A stretch of 6,209 nucleotides of DNA from Bacillota bacterium. Lineage in GTDB: Bacteria > Bacillota_C > Negativicutes > CTSoil-072. The position numbers were made by a program, and so were the translations under genes. Of the stretch, positions 1 to 6,209 are shown piece by piece. The number at the start of each line of letters is the position of its first letter. Position 1 is the stretch's first letter. The stretch covers positions 1 to 6,209 of the forward strand of contig JAGFXW010000165.1 of assembly GCA_017861495.1 (NCBI GenBank), in the 5' to 3' direction. Under the pieces are notes generated by a model. It was not told where the DNA came from. It saw only the letters and a list, made by a program, of their open reading frames with translations, and ran no database searches.

Positions 1-1011
1 CCGGAGGCTAAAGTTGATGAAGATGCGGTCCAGCGTGTTGTGAAAATTATTGAACGCCGGGTCAACGAATTAGGCTTGACGGAACCGATTATCCAGCGTC
101 AGGGTGAACGGCGGATTATAGTTGAATTGCCAGGCGTTAAAGATCCTGAAAAAGCGATCGAAATGATCGGAAAAACCGCATTGTTGGAGTTTCAGGATGA
201 AAGTGGAAATACGGTGCTGACAGGAAAAGATTTGAAAGACGCGAAAGCGCAAATCGACCAGTCGAACCGCAATCTGGTTTCCTTGGAATTTTCGCAAGAG
301 GGCGGAGAAAAGTTTGCGGATTTGACGAGAAAAAATGTTGGCAAACATATTGCGATCCTATTGGATAAGCAGATGTTGACGAATCCCGTGGTTGAAGAAC
401 CGATTTCAGGCGGCAAGGCAGTTATTACCGGCAACCGCTCTATTGAAGAAGCGCAGCGGATCGCTATTTTACTGCGCTCCGGTTCACTGCCGGTCAAAAT
501 GGAAATCTTAGAGACACGGACTGTCGGACCAACGCTCGGACAGGATTCAAAAGACAAAAGTGAATTTGCGTTTGCAGTTAGTATTATCGCAATTGTTGTG
601 TTTATGTTGTTGTTTTATCGTTTATCGGGTTTTGTGGCCAATGTGGCTTTGCTGACATTGACGTTACCAGGTATTGCCGGGATTATTTTATCAATGGGGA
701 TGGCAGTCGATACAAGCGTATTGATCTTTGAACGTTTCAAAGAAGAATATCGCGGCGGCAAAACGTTACGCTCGGCGATGGATGCCGGGTTCCATAGGGC
801 ATTTGCCACCATCATTGATTCCCATGTAACCACCTTGATCGCGGCTGCTGTTTTATTTGTACTGGGAACAGGTCCGGTCAAAGGTTTTGCCGTAACATTA
901 GGCATAGGCATTCTGTTAAGTTTGTTTACAGCAATTACGGCAACACGTTTTATGTTAAAGATGTTAATGAATGCAAATATATTCAAAAACGGCAAAATTT
1001 TTGGCGCGTAG
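1..1011 (+). CDS. secD: Protein translocase subunit SecD, 5'-truncated by window edge
   Basis: SecD is the larger partner of the SecDF complex in the cytoplasmic membrane. It binds the SecYEG channel and uses the ion gradient to pull exported preproteins across. The frame is open to base 1, so the gene starts upstream; the GTG at 40 is an internal valine codon. The 336 visible residues lack TM1 and the start of the first extracytoplasmic domain, perhaps 60-90 residues judging from the family. Visible are the P1 region, with IIERRVNELGLTEP and GERRIIVELPGV near the start, the LLRSGSLPVKMEI stretch, then VGPTLG at about 175-180 opening the membrane part. TM2 is at about 187-207, the TM4 motif GMAVDTSVLIFER follows, and GTGPVKGFAVTLGIGI lies in the last helices. 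The TM4 aspartate is kept, but DAN reads DTS. The segment between YRLSGFVANVAL and LTLPGIAGI is about 15-16 residues shorter than in SecD proteins I recall, so TM3 is largely absent. The stop overlaps the secF Shine-Dalgarno site, so the two genes are coupled. Confidence 0.95.
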   Translation, partial: PEAKVDEDAVQRVVKIIERRVNELGLTEPIIQRQGERRIIVELPGVKDPEKAIEMIGKTALLEFQDESGNTVLTGKDLKDAKAQIDQSNRNLVSLEFSQEGGEKFADLTRKNVGKHIAILLDKQMLTNPVVEEPISGGKAVITGNRSIEEAQRIAILLRSGSLPVKMEILETRTVGPTLGQDSKDKSEFAFAVSIIAIVVFMLLFYRLSGFVANVALLTLTLPGIAGIILSMGMAVDTSVLIFERFKEEYRGGKTLRSAMDAGFHRAFATIIDSHVTTLIAAAVLFVLGTGPVKGFAVTLGIGILLSLFTAITATRFMLKMLMNANIFKNGKIFGA

Positions 1012-1017
1012 GGGGTG
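1010..1017 (+). promoter_or_regulatory. Shine-Dalgarno site of secF
   Basis: AGGGGGTG differs from the anti-16S consensus AGGAGGTG at one base and sits 6 bases before the ATG at 1024. It begins within the secD TAG (1009-1011). It also contains the in-frame GTG at 1015, which could be mistaken for the start; its position inside the ribosome-binding site argues for ATG 1024. The overlap with the secD stop suggests translational coupling of the two subunits. Confidence 0.8.
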
Positions 1018-1023
1018 GATGAT

Positions 1024-1935
1024 ATGACTGCAAAATTTGACATTATTAAAAGACGGTATTGGTGGTTTGTGTTTTCGGCCTTTCTCATCATCCCTGGCCT
1101 TATTTCAATTGCTGTACAGGGATTCAATTTGGGTATCGATTTTACCGGCGGCACACTTTTGGACTTACAATTCGATCGTCCGGTTTCCGTTTATGAGGTC
1201 CGCGAGGCACTCAAAGAACATCAACTGGAGAATAGTACGATCCAATTAGCAGGAACCGGACAGGGTGATAAAGCGCAAAATGTGTTCATCCGTACGAAAA
1301 TATTGACAGAAGAGGAACGGAAAGCAGTAGCCAATGATTTGAACACGAAAGTCGGTCAATTTGAAGTTCTCCGCATAGAAAAGGTTGGAGCTGTCATTGG
1401 TTCTGAATTAACAAGACAAGCAGCAATTGCTGTATTGATCTCATGTCTTGTAATGATAGGTTACATTAGCTGGCGTTTTGAATTCAAGTTTGCGGTATCC
1501 GGAATTGCTGCTTTATTGCATGATGTTATTGTGGTACTGGGCGTTTTCTCTTTACTGCAAAAAGAGATTGATGCCACTTTTGTTGCCGCAATCTTAACGA
1601 TTGTCGGTTATTCGATCAACGACACGATCGTAATTTTTGACCGGATCCGTGAAAATTTAAAAACCCATCGCCGCTCTGAAAGCTTTGCTGATATGGTAAA
1701 CCGCAGCATTTGGCAGGTTATGACACGTTCTATATATACTGTTTTAACGGTATTGATGGCTGTTGTTGCTTTGTATTTGTTTGGTGGCGAAACAACGAAA
1801 ACCTTCTCATTTGCTTTATTGATCGGTATTTTAAGCGGCTGCTACTCTTCGATTTTTAATGCAAGTCCAATTTGGGTAACTTGGAAAGAGATTGCAGATC
1901 GCAAACGGCTTCAAGCAAGAGCAAAAGGCGCGTGA
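1024..1935 (+). CDS. secF: Protein translocase subunit SecF
   Basis: SecF is the smaller partner of SecD in the membrane complex that drives late steps of Sec export. The start is ATG 1024 (303 residues), chosen for the Shine-Dalgarno site 6 bases upstream; GTG 1015 would add three residues. The length is normal for a stand-alone SecF. Seen in order: a basic N-terminus (FDIIKRRYWW), TM1 at about 13-33, the signature GIDFTGGT at 37-44, a soluble extracytoplasmic domain to about residue 115, the VGAVIGSELTRQA segment leading into TM2, then five closely packed membrane helices. The second signature GYSINDTIVIFDRIREN and the TRSI segment hold the conserved aspartate and arginine that, in the Thermus SecDF structure, belong to the proton path. 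Usual RSIN reads RSIY and usual VGP reads VGA; both look like tolerated variation. The protein ends in a short basic tail (RKRLQARAKGA). It lies 12 bases after secD and is followed by a terminator, so secDF is a transcription unit of its own at the 3' end. Confidence 0.97.
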   Translation: MTAKFDIIKRRYWWFVFSAFLIIPGLISIAVQGFNLGIDFTGGTLLDLQFDRPVSVYEVREALKEHQLENSTIQLAGTGQGDKAQNVFIRTKILTEEERKAVANDLNTKVGQFEVLRIEKVGAVIGSELTRQAAIAVLISCLVMIGYISWRFEFKFAVSGIAALLHDVIVVLGVFSLLQKEIDATFVAAILTIVGYSINDTIVIFDRIRENLKTHRRSESFADMVNRSIWQVMTRSIYTVLTVLMAVVALYLFGGETTKTFSFALLIGILSGCYSSIFNASPIWVTWKEIADRKRLQARAKGA

Positions 1936-1942
1936 CAAGCTG

Positions 1943-1979
1943 AAAAGGTCTGGGATTTTTCCCAGATCTTTTCTTTTTT
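1943..1979 (+). terminator. Rho-independent terminator after secF
   Basis: Arms at 1943-1955 (AAAAGGTCTGGGA) and 1960-1972 (TCCCAGATCTTTT) pair over 13 positions, with one G-U pair (G1948 with T1967), around a TTTT loop. Six T residues follow at 1974-1979. It begins 7 bases after the secF stop and should end the secDF transcript, so recJ probably needs its own promoter or partial read-through. The A-rich 5' arm paired with the T-rich 3' side could also work in part on the opposite strand, but no minus-strand gene ends here. Confidence 0.9.
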
Positions 1980-2036
1980 ATGCATGAATAAAAGGAGAAT
2001 GTGTTAGATTTCGAGAATAGTACTTTTATTTATGTT

Positions 2037-2058
2037 ATGTTTTATATATGTTTTATGT
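2037..2058 (+). repeat. 11-bp tandem direct repeat in the recJ leader
   Basis: ATGTTTTATAT (2037-2047) is followed directly by ATGTTTTATGT (2048-2058), with 10 of 11 positions identical. The surrounding AT-rich leader has further TTATGTT copies at 2030, 2035 and 2053. The second unit supplies the ATG at 2048, which is in frame with recJ but has no ribosome-binding site. This may be simple slippage in AT-rich DNA; no function can be assigned from sequence. Confidence 0.7.
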
Positions 2059-2077
2059 TGGAAGGCGTGTAAAAAAC

Positions 2078-4138
2078 TTGAAAAAGAAATGGAAATTATC
2101 ACCGGCTAAATTTGATATTCAGCAACGCTTGAGCAGTCAGCTTGGAATTTCACCTGCCATTGCTCAAGTTCTTATTAATCGTGGGTTGGAAAAAGAGGAG
2201 GAAGCCCGGGATTTTTTATATGGTGATCTCTCCAACCTGGAAGATCCATTTCTCCTGAAAGATATGGAAGTTGCGGTAGCGCGGGTCAGCGAAGCCCTAC
2301 GGAATCAGGAAAAGATAACGGTTTATGGTGATTATGACGTTGATGGTATGACGAGCACGGCGATTCTCTATAAACTCCTTTCTGGATTGGGGGCTTGTGT
2401 TGATTACTACATTCCCGGACGTCTTAACGAAGGATATGGATTGAACGAGACGGCGTTGGAACAATTGTATCAAGCGGGGACTCGCTTAATTGTTTCTGTA
2501 GATTGCGGTATTAGTGCAGTTTCAGAAGTTTCTCAATTTGCCGGAAAACTGGATTTTGTGATTACGGATCATCATCAACCACCGGCTCATTTACCGCCGG
2601 CTACGGCAATTATTAATCCCAAACAATTAGATTGCCGGTATCCGGAAAAAAATTTAGCGGGTGTTGGCGTTGCGTTCAAGTTATGTCAGGCTCTGTATCT
2701 GGATTATTGCCAGATGCCTTTGCCGCTTAACGATTATTTGGAACTGGTTGCCATCGGTACGATTGCTGATATTGTATCCTTAACAGGCGAGAACCGTCTT
2801 TTGGTAAAAAACGGATTACGACAATTGAACCAAACGCAAAACATTGGGTTGCAGGCGTTACTTACGCGATGCGGATTAGATCCTGTCGTGGTTGATGCGC
2901 GCAAAGTGGGCTTTGTGATCGCGCCGCATTTAAATGCAGCCGGCAGGGTAGGAAATGCGGCGGCGGGAGTGGAACTCTTGCTGACGAAAGATCCCGTGCG
3001 GGCCATGGAGTTGGCAGGGCAGCTTTACGAAGAAAACTTGCAACGTCAGGCAATTGAAAAAGAAATTCTCGCTGCGGCTGATGAAACACTGATAAAACAA
3101 GAAAACGCATGGGAAAATGCCTTTGTTTTGGACGGGATAGATTGGCATCCGGGAGTAATCGGCATTGTGGCATCCCGGTTAGTGGCAAAATATTATCGTC
3201 CGGTTGTTATGATCAGTATTCAAGAAGGGGTAGGACGCGGTTCCTGCCGCAGCATTCCCGGATTTGATATCATGAAGGCATTGCATGCGTGTTCCGACTT
3301 GTTGCTGCAATTTGGCGGGCATAATCAGGCTGCCGGCTTGAGCATTGCGCAGGAGAAAATCCCCGAATTTCGTGACCGGTTGAACGCGATTGCTGGAAAC
3401 ACATTATCGGCCGATGATTATATTCCTGTTTTAACTCTTGATGCTTTTGTCGGTATTGAAGAAATTGATGAACCGTTTTTACAACAAGTAACGGCGTTGG
3501 AGCCGCACGGCATGGGTAATCCCAGTCCTTTATTTGTGGGAAAAAAAACGATCGTTACTTTTGCGAAAGCAATCGGAAAAGATGGAAAACACTTAAAATT
3601 ACGAGTCCGGCACAAAAAAGTGGCTCGGGAAGTGATTGCCTGGAACAGGGGTGAACAGGCTGTCGAGTTGAATAACAATGATGCTGTGTATATTGCTTTT
3701 TCGCCGGAAATGAACGAATGGCAGGGCCGGCGCGACATCCAATTAAAAGCGGAAGATGTATTAAAAATAGGCGAAAAGGATGTCGTTTTAGAGCAGGCAT
3801 TAAATAATCTTGCTCCTGATCGTGAAATTATTACGGCGGTGTATTGCAGTTGTCGTGATTATATCCGCAACACCCAGTCTGCCAACATTGAGTTTTCTGC
3901 CATGGTTCAGATCGTGCGCCAACGGTACAAGCAACCGCTTGGCGAACATACATTGCGGTTAGCGGTTGAGGTTTTAGCGGAATTAGGATTTCTTATTTTT
4001 GACCGGAAAGAAGAACAGAATGTTTTTTCTTTTGCTTTGCAAAATACGGAACGGCAGGACTTGTTTTCTTCCCTGCTGTATCAACGTTGTCTAAAGATAC
4101 GGGAAGAATATATCAATAAAGAAATTTTTTCACGCTAG
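2078..4138 (+). CDS. recJ: Single-stranded-DNA-specific exonuclease RecJ
   Basis: RecJ degrades single-stranded DNA 5' to 3' in the cytoplasm during recombinational repair, mismatch repair and base-excision repair. I chose TTG 2078 (686 residues, MKKKWKLSPA...) because family proteins begin close to this point and GGAAGG lies upstream at 2060-2065, though the 12-base spacing is long. An in-frame ATG at 2048 (696 residues) has no Shine-Dalgarno site. The DHH phosphoesterase domain shows GDYDVDG (D85, D87, D89), VDCG (D142), the DHH triad at 164-166 and AIGTIADI (D231), all manganese-binding or catalytic motifs of the family. The DHHA1 domain shows HPGVIGIVASRL, GRGSCRSIPGFD and FGGH (H415). 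An OB-fold DNA-binding domain covers about 448-562, with EPHGMGNPSPLF. A C-terminal helical region of about 120 residues (DREIITAVY, LAELGFLIF) follows and is typical of longer Firmicutes RecJ. One family-typical arginine reads histidine in APHLNAAGR. Nothing looks broken. The gene follows the secDF terminator and lies 79 bases before relA. Confidence 0.96.
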   Translation: MKKKWKLSPAKFDIQQRLSSQLGISPAIAQVLINRGLEKEEEARDFLYGDLSNLEDPFLLKDMEVAVARVSEALRNQEKITVYGDYDVDGMTSTAILYKLLSGLGACVDYYIPGRLNEGYGLNETALEQLYQAGTRLIVSVDCGISAVSEVSQFAGKLDFVITDHHQPPAHLPPATAIINPKQLDCRYPEKNLAGVGVAFKLCQALYLDYCQMPLPLNDYLELVAIGTIADIVSLTGENRLLVKNGLRQLNQTQNIGLQALLTRCGLDPVVVDARKVGFVIAPHLNAAGRVGNAAAGVELLLTKDPVRAMELAGQLYEENLQRQAIEKEILAAADETLIKQENAWENAFVLDGIDWHPGVIGIVASRLVAKYYRPVVMISIQEGVGRGSCRSIPGFDIMKALHACSDLLLQFGGHNQAAGLSIAQEKIPEFRDRLNAIAGNTLSADDYIPVLTLDAFVGIEEIDEPFLQQVTALEPHGMGNPSPLFVGKKTIVTFAKAIGKDGKHLKLRVRHKKVAREVIAWNRGEQAVELNNNDAVYIAFSPEMNEWQGRRDIQLKAEDVLKIGEKDVVLEQALNNLAPDREIITAVYCSCRDYIRNTQSANIEFSAMVQIVRQRYKQPLGEHTLRLAVEVLAELGFLIFDRKEEQNVFSFALQNTERQDLFSSLLYQRCLKIREEYINKEIFSR

Positions 4139-4203
4139 TCATCAGAAAAGGTTGCTTCAGTATATATGGTTTTCCTGTTCATGGTACATGAAGTAATTGC
4201 GAA

Positions 4204-4210
4204 GGGAGGG
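4204..4210 (+). promoter_or_regulatory. Shine-Dalgarno site of relA
   Basis: GGGAGGG lies 7 bases before GTG 4218. It decides the start: the frame is closed upstream by TAA at 4194-4196, and the only other in-frame start codon between them, TTG 4197, has no comparable site. Confidence 0.85.
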
Positions 4211-4217
4211 TGCGCTT

Positions 4218-6209
4218 GTGGGACCGTCGAAAAACGAAAAAACAATTCAAAATATCATAAACCAGATCAAAGCTGCCCAACCGGAAGCTTCGATCGACTT
4301 GATACAACAGGCATACGATTTTGCCTGCAACGCACATGAAGGGCAATTACGGGCCTCGGGAGAACCTTATATTTCTCATCCGCTTGGTGTTGCCAAGATT
4401 CTTGCCGGGCTGCAAATCGATACGGTAACAATCAGCGCCGCGCTGCTGCATGATGTGGTGGAAGATACCCATGTGACGCTGGAAGAACTGGAGAAGGTTT
4501 TTGGCAAAGATATTGCCAAATTGGTTGATGGCGTTACAAAGTTAAATAAGATTGAATATAAATCCAAAGAAGAACAGCAGATGGAAAATTTTCGCAAAAT
4601 GTTTTTGGCGATGGCCAAAGACATTCGCGTTGTTCTTATAAAATTGGCCGACCGCTTGCATAATATGCGGACTCTAAAGTATATGCCGGAAGCAAAACAG
4701 CAAAAAATTGCGTATGAAACCCTGGAGATTTTTGCGCCGTTAGCGCATCGATTGGGGATATCAAGCATTAAGTGGGAGTTGGAAGACCTTTCTTTTCGAT
4801 ATTTGGAACCGGAAAAATACTATGAACTGGTCGAACAAGTAAAACAAAAACGGCAAGAACGGGAAAAAATGATCAACGAAACCATTCAAACGTTGTCGGA
4901 ACGATTGAGTGCGATGGATATCAAAGCGACGATTGAAGGCCGGCCCAAGCATTTTTACAGTATCTATAAAAAAATGCAGAAAGACCATAAAGATTTAAGT
5001 CAAATTTATGATCTTTCGGCGATCCGGGTGATTGTGGATACCGTCAAAGATTGTTATGGGGTTTTGGGTATTGTCCATACACAGTGGAAGCCGTTGCCCG
5101 GAAGATTCAAAGACTATATTGCCATGCCGAAGTCTAATATGTATCAATCGCTGCATACAACGGTTATTGGCACGCACGGGCAGCCGTTTGAAATCCAAAT
5201 CCGCACGTGGGAGATGCACCGGGTATCCGAGCACGGTATTGCAGCTCATTGGCGTTACAAAGAAGGCGCCCGGGGCGCGGACCGTGGGTTTGACCAAAAA
5301 ATGGCCTGGCTGAGGCAATTATTGGAATGGCATCAGGATTTGCGGGATCCGGCAGACTTTGTCGAAACAGTCAAGCTGGACGTTTTTTCTGATGAGGTAT
5401 TTGTGTTTACGCCGCGCGGCGATGTGATTGATTTGCCGGCCGGTTCTGTACCGATTGATTTCGCATACCGTATTCATACCGATGTTGGACATCGTTGTGT
5501 AGGGGCCAGGGTGAACAGTAAGATGGTACCGCTGGATTACAAACTTTCCAATGGCGATATTGTTGAAATTATTACCACCAAGCAAGGCAATGGTCCCAGC
5601 CGCGACTGGTTAAATATTGTTGGGTCTTCGGAGACCAAAAATAAAATCCGTCAATGGTTTAAGAAGGAACGAAGAGAAGAAAACATTGTTAAAGGCCGTG
5701 AAGCGTTAGAACGGGAAAGTAAGAAACTGGGATATGATTATAAAGAATTAATGAAAAGCGACCGCTTGGCCGGCGTTACGAAAAAATTCAATGTACTCAA
5801 TGAAGAAGATTTGCTGGCCACAATCGGCTATGGCGGCATTGCGGTTCACAGCGTGATTACTAAATTGGTTGAGGCTTATAAGAAAGAACAGCGAATTGTC
5901 AATCCGGCTGCAACTGATGTAACTACTATACTTGCCGGTATGAAACCCAAACACAGTAAAAGTAAGGGCAGCCATGGAATCCTTGTTGAGGGCGAAACAG
6001 GCGTGTTGGTTCGTTTGGCGCGTTGTTGCAATCCTGTGCCTGGAGATGTGATCGTAGGTTATATCACCAGGGGGCGCGGGGTTTCGGTCCATCGTGCGGA
6101 CTGTACGAACGTTTTGAACAATAAGGAGGAATATGAACGGATGATTGCTGTCGATTGGGACGCGACGACAGATTCGTTATACAAAGTGACGGCAGAGATT
6201 GACGCAATG
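4218..6209 (+). CDS. relA: Bifunctional (p)ppGpp synthetase/hydrolase (Rel/RelA-SpoT family), 3'-truncated by window edge
   Basis: This enzyme makes (p)ppGpp from ATP and GDP/GTP and also hydrolyses it, setting the stringent response to amino-acid starvation; long Rel proteins sense stalled ribosomes. It starts at GTG 4218, and 664 residues are visible with no stop, against about 730 usual. The N-terminal HD hydrolase domain has H54 (YISHPLGVA), the HD pair H78-D79 followed by VVEDT, and D145 (KLADRLHNMRTL), so hydrolysis should be active. The synthetase domain has R242 in GRPKHFYSIYKKM, the RFKD motif at 296-299, YQSLHTTV, and E325 in EIQIRT. RFKD is the RXKD form of bifunctional Rel/SpoT, as opposed to the EXDD form of synthetase-only RelA. 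A TGS domain follows from about 388 (DEVFVFTPRGD), then a helical region. The zinc-finger or conserved-cysteine domain has C603-C604, H625 and C629. The ACT (RRM-like) domain is only begun. With no terminator in the 79-base gap, co-transcription with recJ is likely. Confidence 0.97.
   Translation, partial: MGPSKNEKTIQNIINQIKAAQPEASIDLIQQAYDFACNAHEGQLRASGEPYISHPLGVAKILAGLQIDTVTISAALLHDVVEDTHVTLEELEKVFGKDIAKLVDGVTKLNKIEYKSKEEQQMENFRKMFLAMAKDIRVVLIKLADRLHNMRTLKYMPEAKQQKIAYETLEIFAPLAHRLGISSIKWELEDLSFRYLEPEKYYELVEQVKQKRQEREKMINETIQTLSERLSAMDIKATIEGRPKHFYSIYKKMQKDHKDLSQIYDLSAIRVIVDTVKDCYGVLGIVHTQWKPLPGRFKDYIAMPKSNMYQSLHTTVIGTHGQPFEIQIRTWEMHRVSEHGIAAHWRYKEGARGADRGFDQKMAWLRQLLEWHQDLRDPADFVETVKLDVFSDEVFVFTPRGDVIDLPAGSVPIDFAYRIHTDVGHRCVGARVNSKMVPLDYKLSNGDIVEIITTKQGNGPSRDWLNIVGSSETKNKIRQWFKKERREENIVKGREALERESKKLGYDYKELMKSDRLAGVTKKFNVLNEEDLLATIGYGGIAVHSVITKLVEAYKKEQRIVNPAATDVTTILAGMKPKHSKSKGSHGILVEGETGVLVRLARCCNPVPGDVIVGYITRGRGVSVHRADCTNVLNNKEEYERMIAVDWDATTDSLYKVTAEIDAM

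Noticed and set aside
1015..1017. GTG 1015 as the secF start
   Set aside because: It is part of the Shine-Dalgarno sequence itself; ATG 1024 has ideal 6-base spacing.
615..1154. Minus-strand open frame of 179 codons across the secD-secF junction
   Set aside because: It lies opposite two well-conserved coding regions, resembles no protein family I know, and spans the secF ribosome-binding site. It is a shadow of the + strand genes.
1980..2060. A sigma-70-type promoter for recJ
   Set aside because: Several TATA-like hexamers exist in this AT-rich leader, but none has a convincing -35 element at 16-18 bases. A promoter is expected after the terminator but cannot be placed.
2862..3188. Minus-strand open frames inside recJ, here and at 2734-3006, 2930-3148, 3418-3738 and 3555-3800
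   Set aside because: All lie within the conserved recJ frame, have low-complexity compositions and show no recognisable domains.
4178..4192. Inverted repeat TTCATG-GTA-CATGAA between recJ and relA as a terminator or operator
   Set aside because: It has six-base AT-rich arms, a three-base loop, no T-tract and no known operator match. It is too weak to claim.
4376..4768. Open frames opposite relA, here and at 4761-4988, 4995-5318, 5319-5585 and 5748-6092, plus a + strand frame at 5032-5313
   Set aside because: The relA frame shows all expected catalytic motifs through these regions; the other frames are by-products of its codons.
1..6209. CRISPR arrays, insertion sequences, tRNA or rRNA genes, riboswitches, phage or defence genes
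   Set aside because: No repeat-spacer pattern, transposase, terminal inverted repeats or structured RNA signature was seen; nearly all bases belong to four housekeeping genes.

Overview
The window reads as ordinary chromosomal housekeeping DNA from a low-to-mid G+C Firmicute. SecD and SecF are separate genes (Bacillus fuses them), all genes lie on the + strand, Shine-Dalgarno sites are strong, GTG/TTG starts are used, and the gene order resembles the Firmicutes secDF-recJ-(apt)-relA neighbourhood. An anaerobic clostridial or Negativicutes-type lineage would fit, but that is an impression from protein style and no database search was run.

Layout: (1) bases 1-1011, the 3' part of secD, whose 5' end lies outside the window; (2) 1024-1935, secF, complete, translated from a Shine-Dalgarno site that overlaps the secD stop codon; (3) 1943-1979, a strong intrinsic terminator closing the secDF unit; (4) about 1980-2077, an AT-rich leader with an 11-bp tandem repeat; (5) 2078-4138, recJ, encoding the single-strand-specific 5'-3' exonuclease; (6) a 79-base gap with no terminator, then (7) 4218-6209, a relA/spoT-type gene for a bifunctional (p)ppGpp synthetase/hydrolase, cut off by the window end before most of its ACT domain. 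No stretch over 300 bases lacks a gene.

Functionally, SecD and SecF form the membrane complex that uses the proton (or sodium) gradient to help Sec-dependent export. RecJ acts in recombination and mismatch or base-excision repair. Rel sets the level of the stringent-response alarmone. RecJ and Rel are probably co-transcribed; the terminator separates them from secDF.

The one real oddity is in SecD. The membrane region between TM2 and TM4 is about 15-16 residues shorter than the family pattern, so TM3 appears to be missing by an in-frame deletion. The conserved TM4 motif is also altered (DTS instead of DAN). Nothing in the window supports a new defence system, mobile element, CRISPR array, RNA gene or other undescribed system.
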